In this document: one piece after another, positions 1-12,100 of the stretch | Layout of the letters: every line of letters starts with the position of its first letter | Position numbering within the stretch: the stretch's first letter is position 1 | Source of the DNA: Massospora cicadina | Lineage: Eukaryota > Entomophthoromycota > Entomophthoromycetes > Entomophthorales > Entomophthoraceae | Direction: 5' to 3' | NCBI GenBank assembly: GCA_022478985.1 | Contig: JAKSZP010014520.1 | Span: forward strand, 62,001 to 126,000 | DNA length: 64,000 bases | Notes under the pieces: model-generated | What the model was told of the DNA's origin: nothing | Databases searched by the model: none | The model's input: the letters and a program-made list of their open reading frames with translations, nothing else | Made by a program: the position numbers and the translations under genes

Positions 1-2330
1 AGGATGACCAACGGTGAGTCCACCATGATGGTCCCAGATGATTCTCTGGCGCAGTGGTCCAGCATGAACCCATAGGCGCCACTTAAACTACACCATCTCA
101 TCCTTCACGTGATAGCCCCTGAAGAAATTCTCTTGATTCAAAATGCTCTTAGCAATTATCATATATATTCGCTTGCTAGCAGCTGATAAAGGACTACCTT
201 TCTGAACATACTGTATTCCTCTGCATTTTCCAGAGGTGCAAGCGCTGGCCCGCTGACCGGAGGAGAGGTAAATTGGGCACAATTTTTTTGGAAGAATAAT
301 TACCTGTATGTTATGAACTTCTACCTCCTTTGGATCAGGCGCTAAAGCAGGGTTGCAGCTCAAAGCATCCACCAAACCATTATCCTTGACTTGATGAACT
401 CATAAGAGAATACAAATTGGGCAAGGGTCTCATGCCAATTGGTCTGCCGTGGGGTTAGGACATGAGGAGCGCGGTATTACAGCAAGGCATGTGGTCTGTA
501 CATACCTGGAAATGTTGGGATGAGCCATGCAAGTGGTGACGCCAATAAGTCAGCGCCTCCACCACTTCCAGTAACTCCTTGTCATAAACGGTGATAATCC
601 AACTCTGGAAAAGACATTTTCCTAGAAAAATATCCCACCGCATGCTCTATCCCATCTTCGCCTACTTTATAACAAGATGACTGATATGGCGAAGTTGGAG
701 GCATCAGTAGACACAATGAACTCCTTTGAAGGGTCCACATGGCGAAGAACAGTCATGGACAACAGGGAGCACTTCACTTTTGAAAGCATCCTGCAAAACG
801 GGGGACCACTGAAGCACCTTGTCACCGCTAGCCTTGTATAAGGGAGCTGCCACCTCAGAAAAATTGGGTGTGAGCTTCTTGAGAAATGTTAAAGTCCCCA
901 AAAAGCTCCTCAATTCCTTGACTGAGGTGGGAATGGGCCACTCACGAATAGTCTTCTCCTTGTCTAGAGTTATTATGTGTCCTTGATAAAACATGACGTT
1001 GCCCATAAAAGTGACCTGGGACTTAAAAAATTCACACTTGCTAATCTTCAGCGTAAGGCTGGCTGACTTTAACCTCTCCACCACTTGCTGAAAATGTACT
1101 GCATGGGATTCCAGATCGGAATAAAACACTAGGATATTATCTATGTAGGCAACCGCACATGCCCCTAACAAGTCCCCCAACGCTGCATCAATGCGGCGTT
1201 AAAAAATTGCAGGGGCATTTTTAAGCCCAAAGGGCATGACCCAAAACTCAGAAAATCACTTTTCTGTTGGAGAATGCGGTTAACCACTATTGTCCCTTTT
1301 TTATACAAACTCGTTAAAAGCATTGAGACAATTTAACTTGGAGCAGACCTTCGCCTTCTTTACATAGCGCGCAATTTGTGAACCCAAATGGATGGGATGG
1401 AGGTCTAGTACAATAATGTTGTTGAGGTTCCCATAGTCTATGCACGGGTGTAGAGCACCATCAGCCTTCTCCACAAAGAGAAGTTGGGAGCAAGCAGGGG
1501 AGGTCCGCTGAAAAATAGCGCCTTTGACTAAACGCTCCTTCACCCACACATCAAACTCCTCTTCCTCCCGGTTGGTCAAGGGGTAAATGGGAGAAGAAAT
1601 ATGCACCAGATCCACAGTGAGTTTAAAGTCACAGTCGTACTTGGAATGATCAGGTAGTGCATCAGCTGAAGCTGCATCAAAGGAAGATTACAAACCCTCC
1701 AAACAAGAAGGTAGGGGAACCACCACAGTGGGCTTCAGCACAGAGGCAAGGCTAAGGGTGTGAAGGTGGGGCCAGTGGAGAAATTCGCCCTGAACGTTGG
1801 CCTCAGACAAAGGGACAACTAATGTGCGACCATTCTTTAATGTAAGAGATAGGGTATTCCTTTCAGGTTGGTTTTAGCGTCAAACTTTCGCCACCACTAC
1901 ACTCCCTAAATGATAGAGAAGAAAAGGTTTTTGACAGCCTGGAAGTGATTGGACAAGTGGTACTTGTCAATCTGATAGTCTATTATCCCCATAATCTTCA
2001 GAGTGGGAATACCTTGGGATGCCCCTCCTGTGACCATACCACCTGGCAAGTAACACAGCTCATGGTATTCAGCTAAGCTTTAGTTCATAAAGTTATCAGA
2101 GGCGCCAGTATCCACCGGAACAGTGGTGCTGAATTTTCCTAAAGAGGATAAATTGGTAGCAGTCAGTAGAAAATACCCTGAATGGTCTTTATTAATAGCA
2201 GACAGATTTAGAACATCACCAACAAACTCATCTTCTGGAATTAGCATGTCACCCTGGTATGATTTGGAATTAAAGAATGGAGAGGGATATTTGGCCACTC
2301 TTACTACTATGGCCACATACCCCACCATGC
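1..2330 (-). pseudogene. A1 pol: protease, RT, RNase H, integrase N-terminus
   Basis: Decayed pol of A1. Reading leftwards: protease with VDTGAS near 2095-2130; RT N-terminal part with FVEKADG at 1301-1615; RT catalytic core at 704-1180; RNase H (YDKELLEVVEAL) at 455-643; end of RNase H into the integrase linker (ALSCNPALAPDPKEVE) at 88-375; integrase zinc-finger His region at 1-87. Each block matches A2 closely. The RT active site reads YIDN instead of YMDD because the second Asp codon (1136-1138) is AAT. Several stops and frame changes separate the blocks. Confidence 0.9.
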
Positions 2331-2431
2331 CTTCTGCAGGGGTATATACAATATCATATTAAAATGAAGTTCTTTCTCCAATTCCTGAGTGCCACGGATC
2401 ATTGTAGGGGTCAAAAGAGGGTTCTCAGGGG

Positions 2432-3199
2432 TTATTTGATATACTGGAATAGGGTTCTCATCCAGGCCATAAAAGCTAAGAAACGGCTCAGAGGCTTGTA
2501 TAAGATTTTCATCATAAAATGCGTTTTTAGAAGCGAAAACCCTATTCCCCTAACTGCAATTGAGCGCCTGACGTTATCCAAAGCCAAAATTCCCAGGCCC
2601 ATCTGCACCAATTTCGCCGTCATCATCTGAATGTGTTGTCAAAATAAAACTTGTTAATTTAAATTGATATTGATAGTTTTATCAGAAAGTCAGGGAATCA
2701 CGACTTTTGGACCTCAGAGCATCCGTATCCACCAGGTACAAGCATGAAGGGTGGGTAATTTCCAGTTGAAAACCATATTAATGCTGAGTTGCTCAAACCT
2801 TTGAGAAAAAGAGGAAACAGTGGTGCGGCTGACCACAGCTGAAGCCCACAGCCAGCGCCCACTGTTTACACCTCAGAAAAGTTCCACACAGAAAAATTTT
2901 GTGCACATAGAATTGAAAGGTTGGTCGACTAATGTAAGGAGAGTGTCTTTAACTCTCCTGTTCCCAGTGTGGTAGTACACGGTGCACAAGGCCAATGCCA
3001 GGGAAATAGCCATTAATACGAAAGTTATTAGAGCCCAGCAGAGGGTGCTGGAGCAATAACAACTTAGGCAGAGAAGTGCATATTTTATAATAAATAACCC
3101 ATAAAAAACGACGTGGTGCACAATGAGGAAGGGGGTAAGCGACCCAGGTTGGAGGGAACCTGGGCGAACCAACGGCGCACTAGGGGATAGCTTGATCAT
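2432..3199 (-). pseudogene. A1 leader with membrane segments and pre-protease ORF
   Basis: Two coding stretches between the 5' LTR and the protease. The upstream one (2873-3199, 108 codons) starts inside the LTR and carries two strongly hydrophobic segments (for example ITFVLMAISLALALCTVYY), then RVKDTLLTLVDQPF, which spans the LTR end and PBS. The downstream one (2432-2626) contains GLGILALDN and matches the A2 ORF at 58717-59163. No zinc knuckle or recognisable capsid domain lies between LTR and protease, so whether this replaces Gag is unknown. Conservation between A1 and A2 suggests these frames were once used. Confidence 0.6.
2921..2930 (-). promoter_or_regulatory. Putative self-priming PBS of A1
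   Basis: On the minus strand the LTR end (ACA) is followed by TT and then AGTCGACCAA. The LTR carries TTGGTTGACT (plus coordinates 3311-3320), which pairs with it except for one position, G:T wobble-compatible. This is the layout seen in A2 and E. Inference: Tf1-type self-priming. Confidence 0.5.
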
Positions 3200-3778
3200 A
3201 TTGAAAATGGCAAGGTTAACAGAGAGTGAGACCTCCTCAAAGAGGTTTATGCACAGTATCTTTTGAAATATTATAAATAAAAATGTAAACCGGGAAAATG
3301 TTTATTGAGAAGTCAACCAATAATGAATGTTGTTCACGGAAAACATAATTAAACTTTGTTGGGGAAATTTGGAGTCTGCCATAGCAGTCCCAAGCACCAA
3401 TTTACCAATAGGCAACACTACCATCCAAATTGGTATAAAACACCAAAACGGACTTCACTCAAGTAATTGATTGAAGTTGGATCTGACCCAAACATGTAAT
3501 TTCATAAAAACAGGGTTTAAAACCCTATTCCTCAATCAACCAAATAATGACATTGTTATTTATTGAATATACTGTTCGTTTTAATGCCTGGGCTGACAAA
3601 AGGGGCTGTGCGTTCTGCACTTCACTAATACCAACCTGAGCATACTTGGCTTGTACCCAGCGTTGGTCTACTGTGTGCAGGAGGTCAGGAAGAGCCTGAA
3701 GCTTTACCTTCTGGGCCTCCTGTCACCCAGCCTTATCCTTAGGGTTGGTCCCCACTATGATGTAATTTAACCATGACA
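2933..3778 (-). repeat. 5' LTR of A1
   Basis: About 846 bp, similar over its length to the A2 LTRs and the solo LTR at 47985. In minus orientation it begins TGTCATGG at 3778 and ends TTACA at 2933. It contains the U3 frame (QEAQKVKLQALPDL) found in every A LTR and, in its last third, the start of the hydrophobic leader ORF. The flank at 3779-3783 is GGTCC. Confidence 0.9.
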
Positions 3779-4399
3779 GGTCCACTCAGTCCTTAGTGCA
3801 GGAGCATCTCACTAAAGCTATTGATGACTACAAGCGGTTTGCAGATTATAAACATCTCCCTGGTCATGACATAACAGTGGTATATATGTTATGCTTGATA
3901 CACACCATTTAAGAATGCAGGTACCCTCCCGGAAGTTTGCAAGTAAGCATTTGGTCCCACTTGGTGGAGGAAGTCTTGGGCAATGGTGCGTTCTGGTTAA
4001 AACTACAAGCTCATTGGAAACAGAACTCCGTCTTCCACGTTTCTCAGTTGTCCCCATTTAAGGGGACTGTCCCCACAGACCCTGAGCCAATTGTAATCTA
4101 GAATGTGGAGGAGGCCGAGATGGAAAACATCTTAGCATCCCACAAATCTCAAAGCTCCATTTAGTACCTCATGGCCTGGAAAGATTATCTGCCCTATTAA
4201 AACAGTTGGGTTAAGGCCCATGATTGAGCTAACTACATGGAGCTGGTTGAGGCGTTTCATGAGTCCTATCACGATGCTCCCTGTCCCCCCAAAAGGTTGC
4301 AACTGTAATTGCGATTATATTGACCAAGGCTCACAAAAATGTGGCCCTTGTGCAGTTTCCCAGTGGTGGAGCCCTTCCTTTGGAAAAAGGAAAGGGTAT
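3779..4399 (+). pseudogene. Element B: integrase C-terminus and chromodomain
   Basis: End of a Ty3/Gypsy pol on the plus strand. Visible in order: an integrase C-terminal stretch (HLTKAIDDYKRFADYK); a GPY/F-like region (FWLKLQAHWKQNSVFHVSQL followed by PF near 3990-4060); and a chromodomain-like end (YLMAWKDYLPY, then NSWVKAHD and ELVEAFHE, about 4165-4260). Stop codons interrupt it. Its left part is cut off by A1. In chromoviruses this domain binds histone marks and guides integration (family knowledge). The 3' LTR starts at 4400. Confidence 0.8.
4381..4399 (+). other. Polypurine tract of B
   Basis: A purine run (GGAAAAAGGAAAGGG) lies directly before the LTR start TGTGAG at 4400, where plus-strand DNA synthesis would prime. 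It identifies the following LTR as the 3' LTR of B. Confidence 0.75.
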
Positions 4400-5824
4400 T
4401 GTGAGTCCAGGGGAACATTCTCTGTGCATGGATTAGGAGATCTTCCCATTTTCAAATAAAAAGGGTCTGAAGAGGGCAGCTGTACCCCTCATCACCCAGG
4501 GCGACCTTGCCCATGTGGTAGATGAGCCCTGAGTAACAGCCCTCCCTCTTCAGATCCCTCCCCCGGTACCCTCGCTCGCCTTAGCCAAACTTGTCCGTCA
4601 GATTAAGGAAATCTGCGCCAAGATCACCAAATCGAAGTTGGTGGTTCCAAAACTGATGGGAATAAAGCCCAACAATCAGAAACCATATAGTCAAAAAGGG
4701 ACAAATATCAAATTATTGGAGGAATTGCCTACAGTTTTGACTTATCCAGCAGTGCAATTTCTGATGCTAATCACTTTTCAAAATTGTCAGGGATGATCCT
4801 CAATGTGCATATGGTATCTTCAGAAACCATCGCAGACAGTTCAAAACCCCTATCCATAATATTGGGAGTTGTGGCTGATGTAACTCATTTGACCAAATGA
4901 ATGCCACAGCGACCAGGCATGGGCGGGTTGGGAATCCCAAACCCGTTTCCAACCAATTGGTACCACCCCTGCGTGGGGTGACCCTGGGTAATTCCCATTG
5001 CTCGTTGGGCCAGATGCTGTCTTACCAACTGACAGAAACTTAATTGAGCCACAGTTCAGGCATTCGAGGCCAAACTGACATGACCTGGCCTGCTGCCAAA
5101 TCCTTCAGAAAATGCTCCAATTGAGCTTATCTTCCCCCTTTCCAAAAAATTTGCCAGGTTAAGTCAAATTTGAGGGACCCAATCCCTGCTTAAACCCACA
5201 TTAATTGAACACTATTTAATCAGTTGCATTGCACTGAGGAAATTGTTGGTCATTTCTCTTTATTTTCCTTTCCATTAAATTCCCGCTAATAAGCCAATTT
5301 TTACTTACTTATATCCTTTTTGCTGAAGTCCTGATGGCATCAACCTGGTGGCCTATTGGTCACTACACTGTATGGGCATTACCAGTTTTAATGATTACCA
5401 TCACTCCCACCATTGTCAACTGGATTCAATGTGCAAGGACCTATGGCAATTTAACCCCATCATTGCAACTATTCGCCATCAATATACTGGGATCTTGTGG
5501 CCTTACATCCACCATTTCCAATAAAGGATCCGCCCCCTTGTCTCCACAATTGTATAGAACCCACCCACCAGCAACCCTGTAGAAACCATCCCATTGGTAC
5601 AAACCCCTGCAGTGAGACCCCCAGTGTCTGGGTTGTTTTCATTTGGTTCATTTTTGGGTTTCTTCTCACTCTCATTATACACCAACGAGTCATCATTTCC
5701 CAATTTGTGTCTCCATACAACGTCGTACAAGCGGCAATGCCACTGGCATTCTGGCTTGCTTTTTGGGTTCTCACACATCCCGACTAAAAGGAAAGTCTAA
5801 ACTTCTTCTGCCATTTTCATGATA
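4400..5824 (+). repeat. 3' LTR of element B
   Basis: About 1425 bp, matching the solo LTR at 16428-17845 (1418 bp) from start to end. Shared blocks include the segment near 4905-4985 (GGTTGGGAATCCCAAACC), the TTTAATCAGTTGCAT segment near 5215 and the end block TCTAAACTTCTTCT. It starts TGTGAG and appears to end ATGATA, so the ends are TG...TA rather than TG...CA; the right end is uncertain by about 5 bp. It is unusually long for a Ty3/Gypsy LTR. Confidence 0.8.
5334..5787 (+). pseudogene. Hydrophobic frames near the end of the B LTR
   Basis: Two overlapping frames in the last third of the LTR encode hydrophobic segments: 5334-5582 begins MASTWWPIGHYTVWALPVLM, and the end of 5497-5787 reads FIWFIFGFLLTLIIHQ and then AFWLAFWVL. 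The solo B LTR carries the same peptides (MAFLWWP near 17352 and AFWLAFWVL at 17766-17792), so they are a family property. They parallel the LTR-borne membrane frames of A and E. Function unknown; possibly the start of a Gag-leader protein. Confidence 0.4.
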
Positions 5825-7971
5825 AGAGCGCCCCCTTCTAATTTTAAGGCCATTTTCTTGGTTCATCTTCTTGTAAGGTTACAAGGTTTATCCTAGGGCA
5901 TCACTTAGGGCAGTAGACATATTAATGTTTTTTAGATTTGCAGTCCAACAAGTTATCTTTGCTATATTGCGGTAATTTATGAAAATCCCTTGATATGGAG
6001 GGAAGCTCTTTGTGGTCCCTCTAGCCTCTCATCAACTTGTGAGGTCTGGATATATTGGGCTTCCACGTTATATGGTCCAATGTAACTTCACACCTCTTCA
6101 GGTGTCCAATCATGGTAGTGCATTTAAATCCTTTACAAGCACTAAAAACAGAGAACATTGAAACTCCAAATAATTTTATCATTTTGGAGCACAATCTTGA
6201 CATCAAAATCTTAATAGCTTAAGAACCCAGCAGCACCTGATTTTCGCAGTAAAATTTGCTCAGCAAATTCTTTAATGGTCTTGTTCTTAAGAGAACTGCT
6301 TGGTCTTTAATTTAGCCTTCCAAGTGGCCTTACTCTCAGGAGATCCAAACTTAAATAAAACCAATCTTTTCACATTAGGGAAGATACAATGTCTTTCAGG
6401 TAATTAAGGCATGAACAGATCTTGACTCTGGTCATCTAAAAAAATTAGGGCATTGGCCTTTAAGAGGCCATCTGCTATGTTTGGTTATCTTAAACATTTT
6501 CATAAATTACTGCACGCTTTCATACTTGTCAAACTTAAAGAGAATAAATGAAATATATCTCTTAAACCTTAAATAAAAACTTCCTGATCTCGACATCACT
6601 AGCACAGTAATAACCTAAGGCCCTATTTACTAGCTTGAGGTTAATTTCTTTCAGGAGCTTGCATTGACATAGAAGAAGGCAAGATGAATAAAAAGTAGAC
6701 GCTGAAAGTTAAGCCAATCCATTGTTTCTGGTATAGCCTCTTTTTCTAAGACTTTTCTCCATATTGATCTGGTTAAGCAGGGGCATGGGTTGATCAAGGC
6801 ATTGACATCTACCATCTTAGAAATCATTAATTCGTCATTATAAGCGTTTCAACTCTTCTGCTTCCTAAGGCACTGCTGTTTTTATTTTGTTGTAGCTCTG
6901 CAATATCTCTCCACACTATATGTATGTTAGTGCACAGTTCATCCTTTTTTTGTTTTTGTGGGTCTGTTTGAATATGAATTTTTAGTCTTGACAATATAGC
7001 TCAATGTTTATCTGGAGGAATTCTCCACTATCTTAATTGGAGAGCCTGGACTAATCCTATCAGTCCTTTAATATCCCTCTGCATGGATGCTTGTTAATCT
7101 TTAATCTATTGGAACTCACAATGAAGGTGTGAGTGGTTTTGATGTTACTTTTCAAGTGCAGTGCAGCCAGCCCTTTCGCATTTGTGTACTGATCAAGTTC
7201 CTCAACTGCATCATAATGTAAAGTAATGTCACCTGGAGTGACTTAAGTACAATTAAATTCTCTCTAAGCTGAGCCAAGCCTTAAATTTAATCACTGGTGA
7301 CCCTCAGTTATTTTCGTCCTGGTATCCTAGAGTCAACATGTTCCACTTTAATTGATTAATAAGTTTGTACCATCCTTGCAGTATTTTCACAATAAGGTTA
7401 TTGTTGTCATTAACATCCTGAAAACCTCCTGAAAACTGGCTTAATCAATTAATTAAGGTCTCACAATGCTTTTAAAGATTTCTGGTTTTTGTTAAGCATT
7501 CCACAATTAGGGAGTGATAGCGGAAAATGGTCAATTGGGAATTCTTACCTTGGGTAGAAGATACTTAGTAAGATATTGCCCATACAGGCTAACTTATTAG
7601 CTTGATGTAGTATTTGATGATGATTCAGAGACCAAAAGTATTCCATATGGTAAATCAGCTGGTCCTGATTCTGTTGATAATAAAATAAGTCAGATACTAG
7701 ATCAGATTGCATGTTGCAAAGCTCCAAAATCCCATAAGTAGAGTTTAGCATTCTGTATCATCTGCTCCCATGGTGAATGTATAGGTCTCAATTATTAAAT
7801 GAGGGGAGTACTGATATCCAACTTCATCTAGCGCAATTTAATTAGGATAAAGATGTAAATATAGAAAATGATGGATTGTGTATTCTTACCATCTCCATCT
7901 TCCTGAGTTGGGTCCATCATGGGGTTTAAATTAATTCTTTTTCTACTACTTCCCCTGTAGTAAGCACAACT
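5825..7971 (-). mobile_element. Element J internal region (decayed LTR retrotransposon)
   Basis: Minus-strand internal region recognised mainly by its PBS at 7952-7970, which matches those of D and F. A gag-like start (ATGATGGACCCAACTCAGG, minus, near 7922) follows the PBS. The rest, down to the B LTR at 5824, is AT-rich with scattered short ORFs. One (6021-6206) could be the end of an RNase H domain, but this is weak. No intact gene is visible. B probably inserted into J, with the remaining J sequence outside the window. Confidence 0.4.
7952..7970 (-). promoter_or_regulatory. tRNA-type PBS of J
   Basis: The minus strand reads AACAAGTTGTGCTTACTACA then GGGG. It corresponds to the D PBS (CCAACAAGTGGTGCTCACTA, then CAGGGG at 20236-20261) with a few transitions. 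It places the 5' LTR of J to the right, starting at 7972. Confidence 0.6.
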
Positions 7972-8590
7972 TGTTTAGTGTGAGTTACTTCATCATGCTA
8001 CGGGCACAGGTTACTTGGCCAATCAAACTTTATAAATTCACTGTATAGCACAACTACGCAGTAAGCTCACAATGATGAATATTGGACAAATTTGACAATA
8101 AAAAGCATTCTTTATTTTAGATATACAAAAATATATTAATCAAATCAATTCATTCAGGAAATATCAGAAATCTTGCAATTAGAATTATAGACTAAATTAG
8201 AATTAAATTATAGGAAGGATGTGATTTGTTAAAAAATTTAAATGGGAAATCGTGAGGTCAATTATAATAAACCCATTTTAGAGTAAATTTTATTGGTGGA
8301 GTTTTAGATCATATTATGCCTTTTGTTTATAAGTCAGGAATCAAGTCAATAGACTATCCAACAACATTATTAGAACACCTCAAGGACCCTGGACTACAAC
8401 TTCCAATTACAATACTGCTGTACTAGAAGAAACAGATTGATACTAGCTTTATAAAGAACCCAATACTGTTTACACTTTTTTAGCACTAGGTGGTCCCAAA
8501 TACTGATTACTCTTCTTCTGACGAATTTCATATGTTTCTTACCCTTATCCCTCAAATTAAAAGCTTTGTAACCTGAGTTGCTATCTGAGT
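7972..8590 (-). repeat. Probable 5' LTR of J
   Basis: The sequence right of the J PBS begins TGTTTAGTGTGAG in plus orientation (ending ...ACTAAACA in coding orientation). The outer boundary is not resolved; it must lie before the protease of element I at about 8595. The AT-rich stretch has no convincing gene. A TTTATAAAG motif near 8448 could serve as a TATA box. No second J LTR is in the window. Confidence 0.4.
8478..8498 (-). repeat. Micro-retroposon copy 1 (21 bp) with 16-bp TSD
   Basis: The insert TTTTAGCACTAGGTGGTCCC+A lies between AATACTGTTTACACTT (8462-8477) and AATACTGATTACTCTT (8499-8514), a TSD with 2 mismatches. On the minus strand the insert is TGGGACCACCTAGTGC and then TAAAA, so the A-rich end is 3', as expected for retroposition. 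Same sequence as the copies at 8971, 9134, 19975 and 46926. Confidence 0.65.
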
Positions 8591-8970
8591 TCATTAGGTT
8601 CTAGTTCATGCCATTATTGATAGTGGCTCCCCTGGGAATGTTATCTCATCAGAATTGAAGAAATGCATCAAAATAGCTTCCTGATTTATATTACTACATG
8701 GAATATGGTATGGCGGGACTACAATGTAATTGGTCATTGGGTACTACTCCTTGTTACCTATCCATTTTGACAAGTTGTATCTAAATGACTCAGCATTCGC
8801 CCTGGATAACCCCAGTTATGACCTCTTCCTCAAGACTCAGTTTGTTGATAACTATTATGCCATTGTACAATTGGTTAGAGGATTCTTATCCCTATTGGGA
8901 CATATGGTCCCACTTGTATTTAGACCTCCTAAGATGGAAAGTCAGAAGTAAGAGCGTGGGCCTGCCTCTT

Positions 8971-9019
8971 TTTTTAGTACTAGATGGTCCCAACCTGAGG
9001 GGGGATTCATCGATGTTTT
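8971..9019 (-). repeat. Micro-retroposon copy 2 (49 bp) with 13-bp TSD
   Basis: The insert is flanked by a perfect 13-bp repeat GGGCCTGCCTCTT (8958-8970 and 9020-9032). On the minus strand the insert ends CAGGTTGGGACCATCTAGTA followed by CTAAAAA. Upstream it carries GAATCCCCCCT, shared with copy 3. Confidence 0.85.
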
Positions 9020-9133
9020 GGGCCTGCCTCTTGAAGAATGATAATTGGATTGATTTGGTCAAAATATCATGTGAGGGGCTCTCAGGTTCATATAACTCTC
9101 CTGTGGTAGATGTACAGGATTACATGCCTATCT

Positions 9134-9186
9134 CTTTAGCACTAGGTGGTCCCAACCTAAAGGGGGGATACACCAATTTAGGATGG
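9134..9186 (-). repeat. Micro-retroposon copy 3 (53 bp) with 11-bp TSD
   Basis: Flanked by the perfect repeat CATGCCTATCT (9123-9133 and 9187-9197). On the minus strand it ends TAGGTTGGGACCACCTAGTG then CTAAAG, and it shares GTATCCCCCCT with copy 2. Confidence 0.85.
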
Positions 9187-12100
9187 CATGCCTATCTACT
9201 CTCACCATAATTGACTATATAGCACTAAAGTACTAGGTCATCATCAACAACAGGGTACATCTCATTATTATGCCAGGGCACTTACTAGAGATATGAGGTG
9301 TTGATAAACCATGCCTTAAGGAATTCCTGACCTTCCCTAACATTTTATAGTCTGCTTATGCTGGATCCATTTCAGTTTCTGGTAAACCCTAATTATTAAA
9401 TAAGACTGTGGAGCCTAGTATTCCAGATGTATATATTTGCTTACTTCCTGTAGACATGATCAGTTTTATGCATAAATTTTGTAATTTTAAATAATCTTTG
9501 TGCTAGATTCTCCTCCTTCATTAGCCTTGGTAGATGCCTTTATTAAACGCAAATTAACAGTGAACAACGGAGCCGCATTAAGCAGTTACTGGAAGATACT
9601 CTGGATTTTTCTTTAACTCCACCTATGACTTTGGGAAAATTAATGGCGTCCTATAATATGTCATGACTGGAGATGAATACATATCTAATACCATCCCTAT
9701 AGAAAGACCAAGGAGAAAAAAGATTGGGTGGCAGTGGAACTCAAGCGGATTTTGAAATCTGTACAGTTGTTGTCAAACTGTAGCCCTCGAGCTCTCTCTT
9801 CTTGCTAGCTCAGAAGAAAGGTGGTAGCCATAGGGTGGTCATGGACTACTGAAGGCTCAACTCTATTAATAAAGTTTCTTTGCCCGCATTCCCAGATCAA
9901 TGGTCTTCTGTTGCTTGCATTGTCCCAATATTTTTCTGCAATAATCCTGGTCAACAGATAATGCAAGTTGAGATGGTACCTTAGGATCAATCCAAGTGTT
10001 CACTCATAGCTAACAAAGTACTATCTAAGCCATCCAGGAAGCCCAGGGTCTTTTAATGCGCCGCCATGTTTTAATGCGCCATTGATGGGTTATTAAGAGA
10101 TTTGAAATTGCCCTGTGGCCTCATCTATCTTGATGACATCACTGTGTCTATAGGAACTGTTAACGGCCGACTAAAGCACCTCTGGGAAGTCTTCAATCAT
10201 CTCCAAAAGCCTCCATTAATCTCAATCTCTCAAATGTTCTTTCTATCAGTATGTGATGGGGAATTTCTCATAAACAATTTCTCTAAGCGTGGAATCCAAC
10301 CCATACCTGACAAAGTCGTAGCCACTGAGAGGATGTCATGCCACCAGAGCCTCATGGACATTTAAGTATTCCTAGGCATGGCGTGTTATAATTGTATAAT
10401 TATTTCTCATTTTGCTAATCTAGCCATACCATCATCTATCTTTTTCAGAAATATGTCTCCTTCAAATGGCAGCCTGAGAATGAGCAGGTTTTTTAAATGT
10501 TGAGAACCGCCCTTGCGCTAAGCTCATCCTAGTTCATCCGTGGTTTGATGAGACATTTTATTGTTCACTGATGCCAGCAACATTCCAGTTGGGACATCAT
10601 AGCGCAACATTATAAAAACCAAGTTGAACATCCAGTGGCTTACTGCATGAAGATTTTAAGTAAGTCCAAAGTAACTACAGTATTATAAAATCAAAGTGCC
10701 TTGCTGTCTTATTATCAACTTTTTACTTCTGACTATTCCTATATGGAACCCACTTTACTGTTGTCGCTGACCATACCTCGTTCTGGTGATTGTAACGAAT
10801 AAAGGACCCTGATGGGTGACTAGTGAGGTGGGCATTATGAAATTATAATTATGACGTTTACATTTTTCATCATTCGTGGATAATCCATCAGATAGCAATC
10901 ACCTTTCAAGGATGCCAATACTAGCTGTCTTAACCCCTAAGATGACTGATTATATGATTTAATTGGCTGGCCGGAAAGATGGGAACTAGAAACCCTAAGA
11001 TTAAAGATGAGTTATGGAGAATGACTAAAGCTTCACATATTAAGGAAGAAAAGATATACATGAAAGTCAAAGGGAAGTGGATCCCTTATATATTCTCTTC
11101 TTCCTATACCCCATCATCCTTGAAGGACATTCAACTGTGGACACAGAGTGAAGAAGACTCAGAGATGTTTTAAAAATTGTTAACATTGGGATTGGATAGT
11201 CAAGACCATCTAGGATATCTTAGAGGTTACTTAACTTTCATATACACAAGATTGGGCCAGCACTTAATATTAACATTAAGTGATAGCTCCATCGAATCCC
11301 TTTAGTGCTCTCAATATTGATGTGGCGGGTCCCTTGCCCACTGTCTTACATGATCATAAGTATATCATAATAGCCATAGACCACTTGAAAATTGGTTCTA
11401 GGCGATTGCTGCTTTGGCTGCCACTATGATAAATACGTCCTTAGCTCTCATTCAATCCACTTTCACTCATCAAGGTTGCTTACAAACTTTACTTTCAGAA
11501 AATGATCTTAACTTCACCTCACAGGTAGTCTAATAATTTTCTTCGTTTTTTGGGACTAATTAAAGATTTACTACTCCATATAACTCATATACAAATAGGG
11601 AGATAAATCATTTTAACATTACTCTAGTTTCTATTTTGTGGAAGATGGCCGCCTCCAATCTTATGTGCTGGAACCACTATCTGCACAGTACCTTGTTAAT
11701 TTTATTGAATAAGTTATCCTCACAAAATCAAGATGTCCTTTTGAAGACTTATGTAGGATTACTCTTGGGCTACCAAGTAATGTGCAATCCCTTTTGAAAT
11801 CCTCAGTACTTGAGACATTTGAATTAACAATGAGGGTTCTAGTGGATAAAAAATTATCCAGCTTCAAGCCTTTAATAAATATAGAATCATCTCAACTATC
11901 ACTAAAGAGACGTTTTTTCTAATGCTAGCCGACCACCCTTACAAGTTTTATGCTAGGAGACCTTGTCTTATTTTTATCACTATTGACCTGAGGGCTGAAA
12001 GAACAATCTTGGCATCTTTTTGAACATGCCTTACTAAATCATACATAAAAATTCTGAGTACTTTATTGCCAACGTTACCCAAGGGACAGTGGTAAACTGA

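Larger units (their letters stand above)
1..3778 (-). mobile_element. Ty3/Gypsy element A1, left part outside window
   Basis: Minus-strand LTR retrotransposon of family A. Its 5' LTR is at 2933-3778 and its internal region runs left off the window. It is colinear with the complete plus-strand copy A2 (57404-62808): membrane leader, pre-protease ORF, protease, RT, RNase H, start of integrase. It lies in the integrase/chromodomain coding region of element B, which resumes at 3779. The TSD cannot be checked because the other end is outside. Many stops and frameshifts show it is inactive. Confidence 0.9.

Noticed and set aside
7540..7925. GTAAG splice-donor-like motifs on the minus strand suggesting an intron-containing host gene
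   Set aside because: Only two short matches, no exons with recognisable protein, and the region follows a retroelement PBS (J).
8878..8925. Another micro-retroposon (ACATATGGTCCCACTTG)
   Set aside because: Shares only GGTCCCA; lacks the TTTTAGYACTAG part and a TSD.
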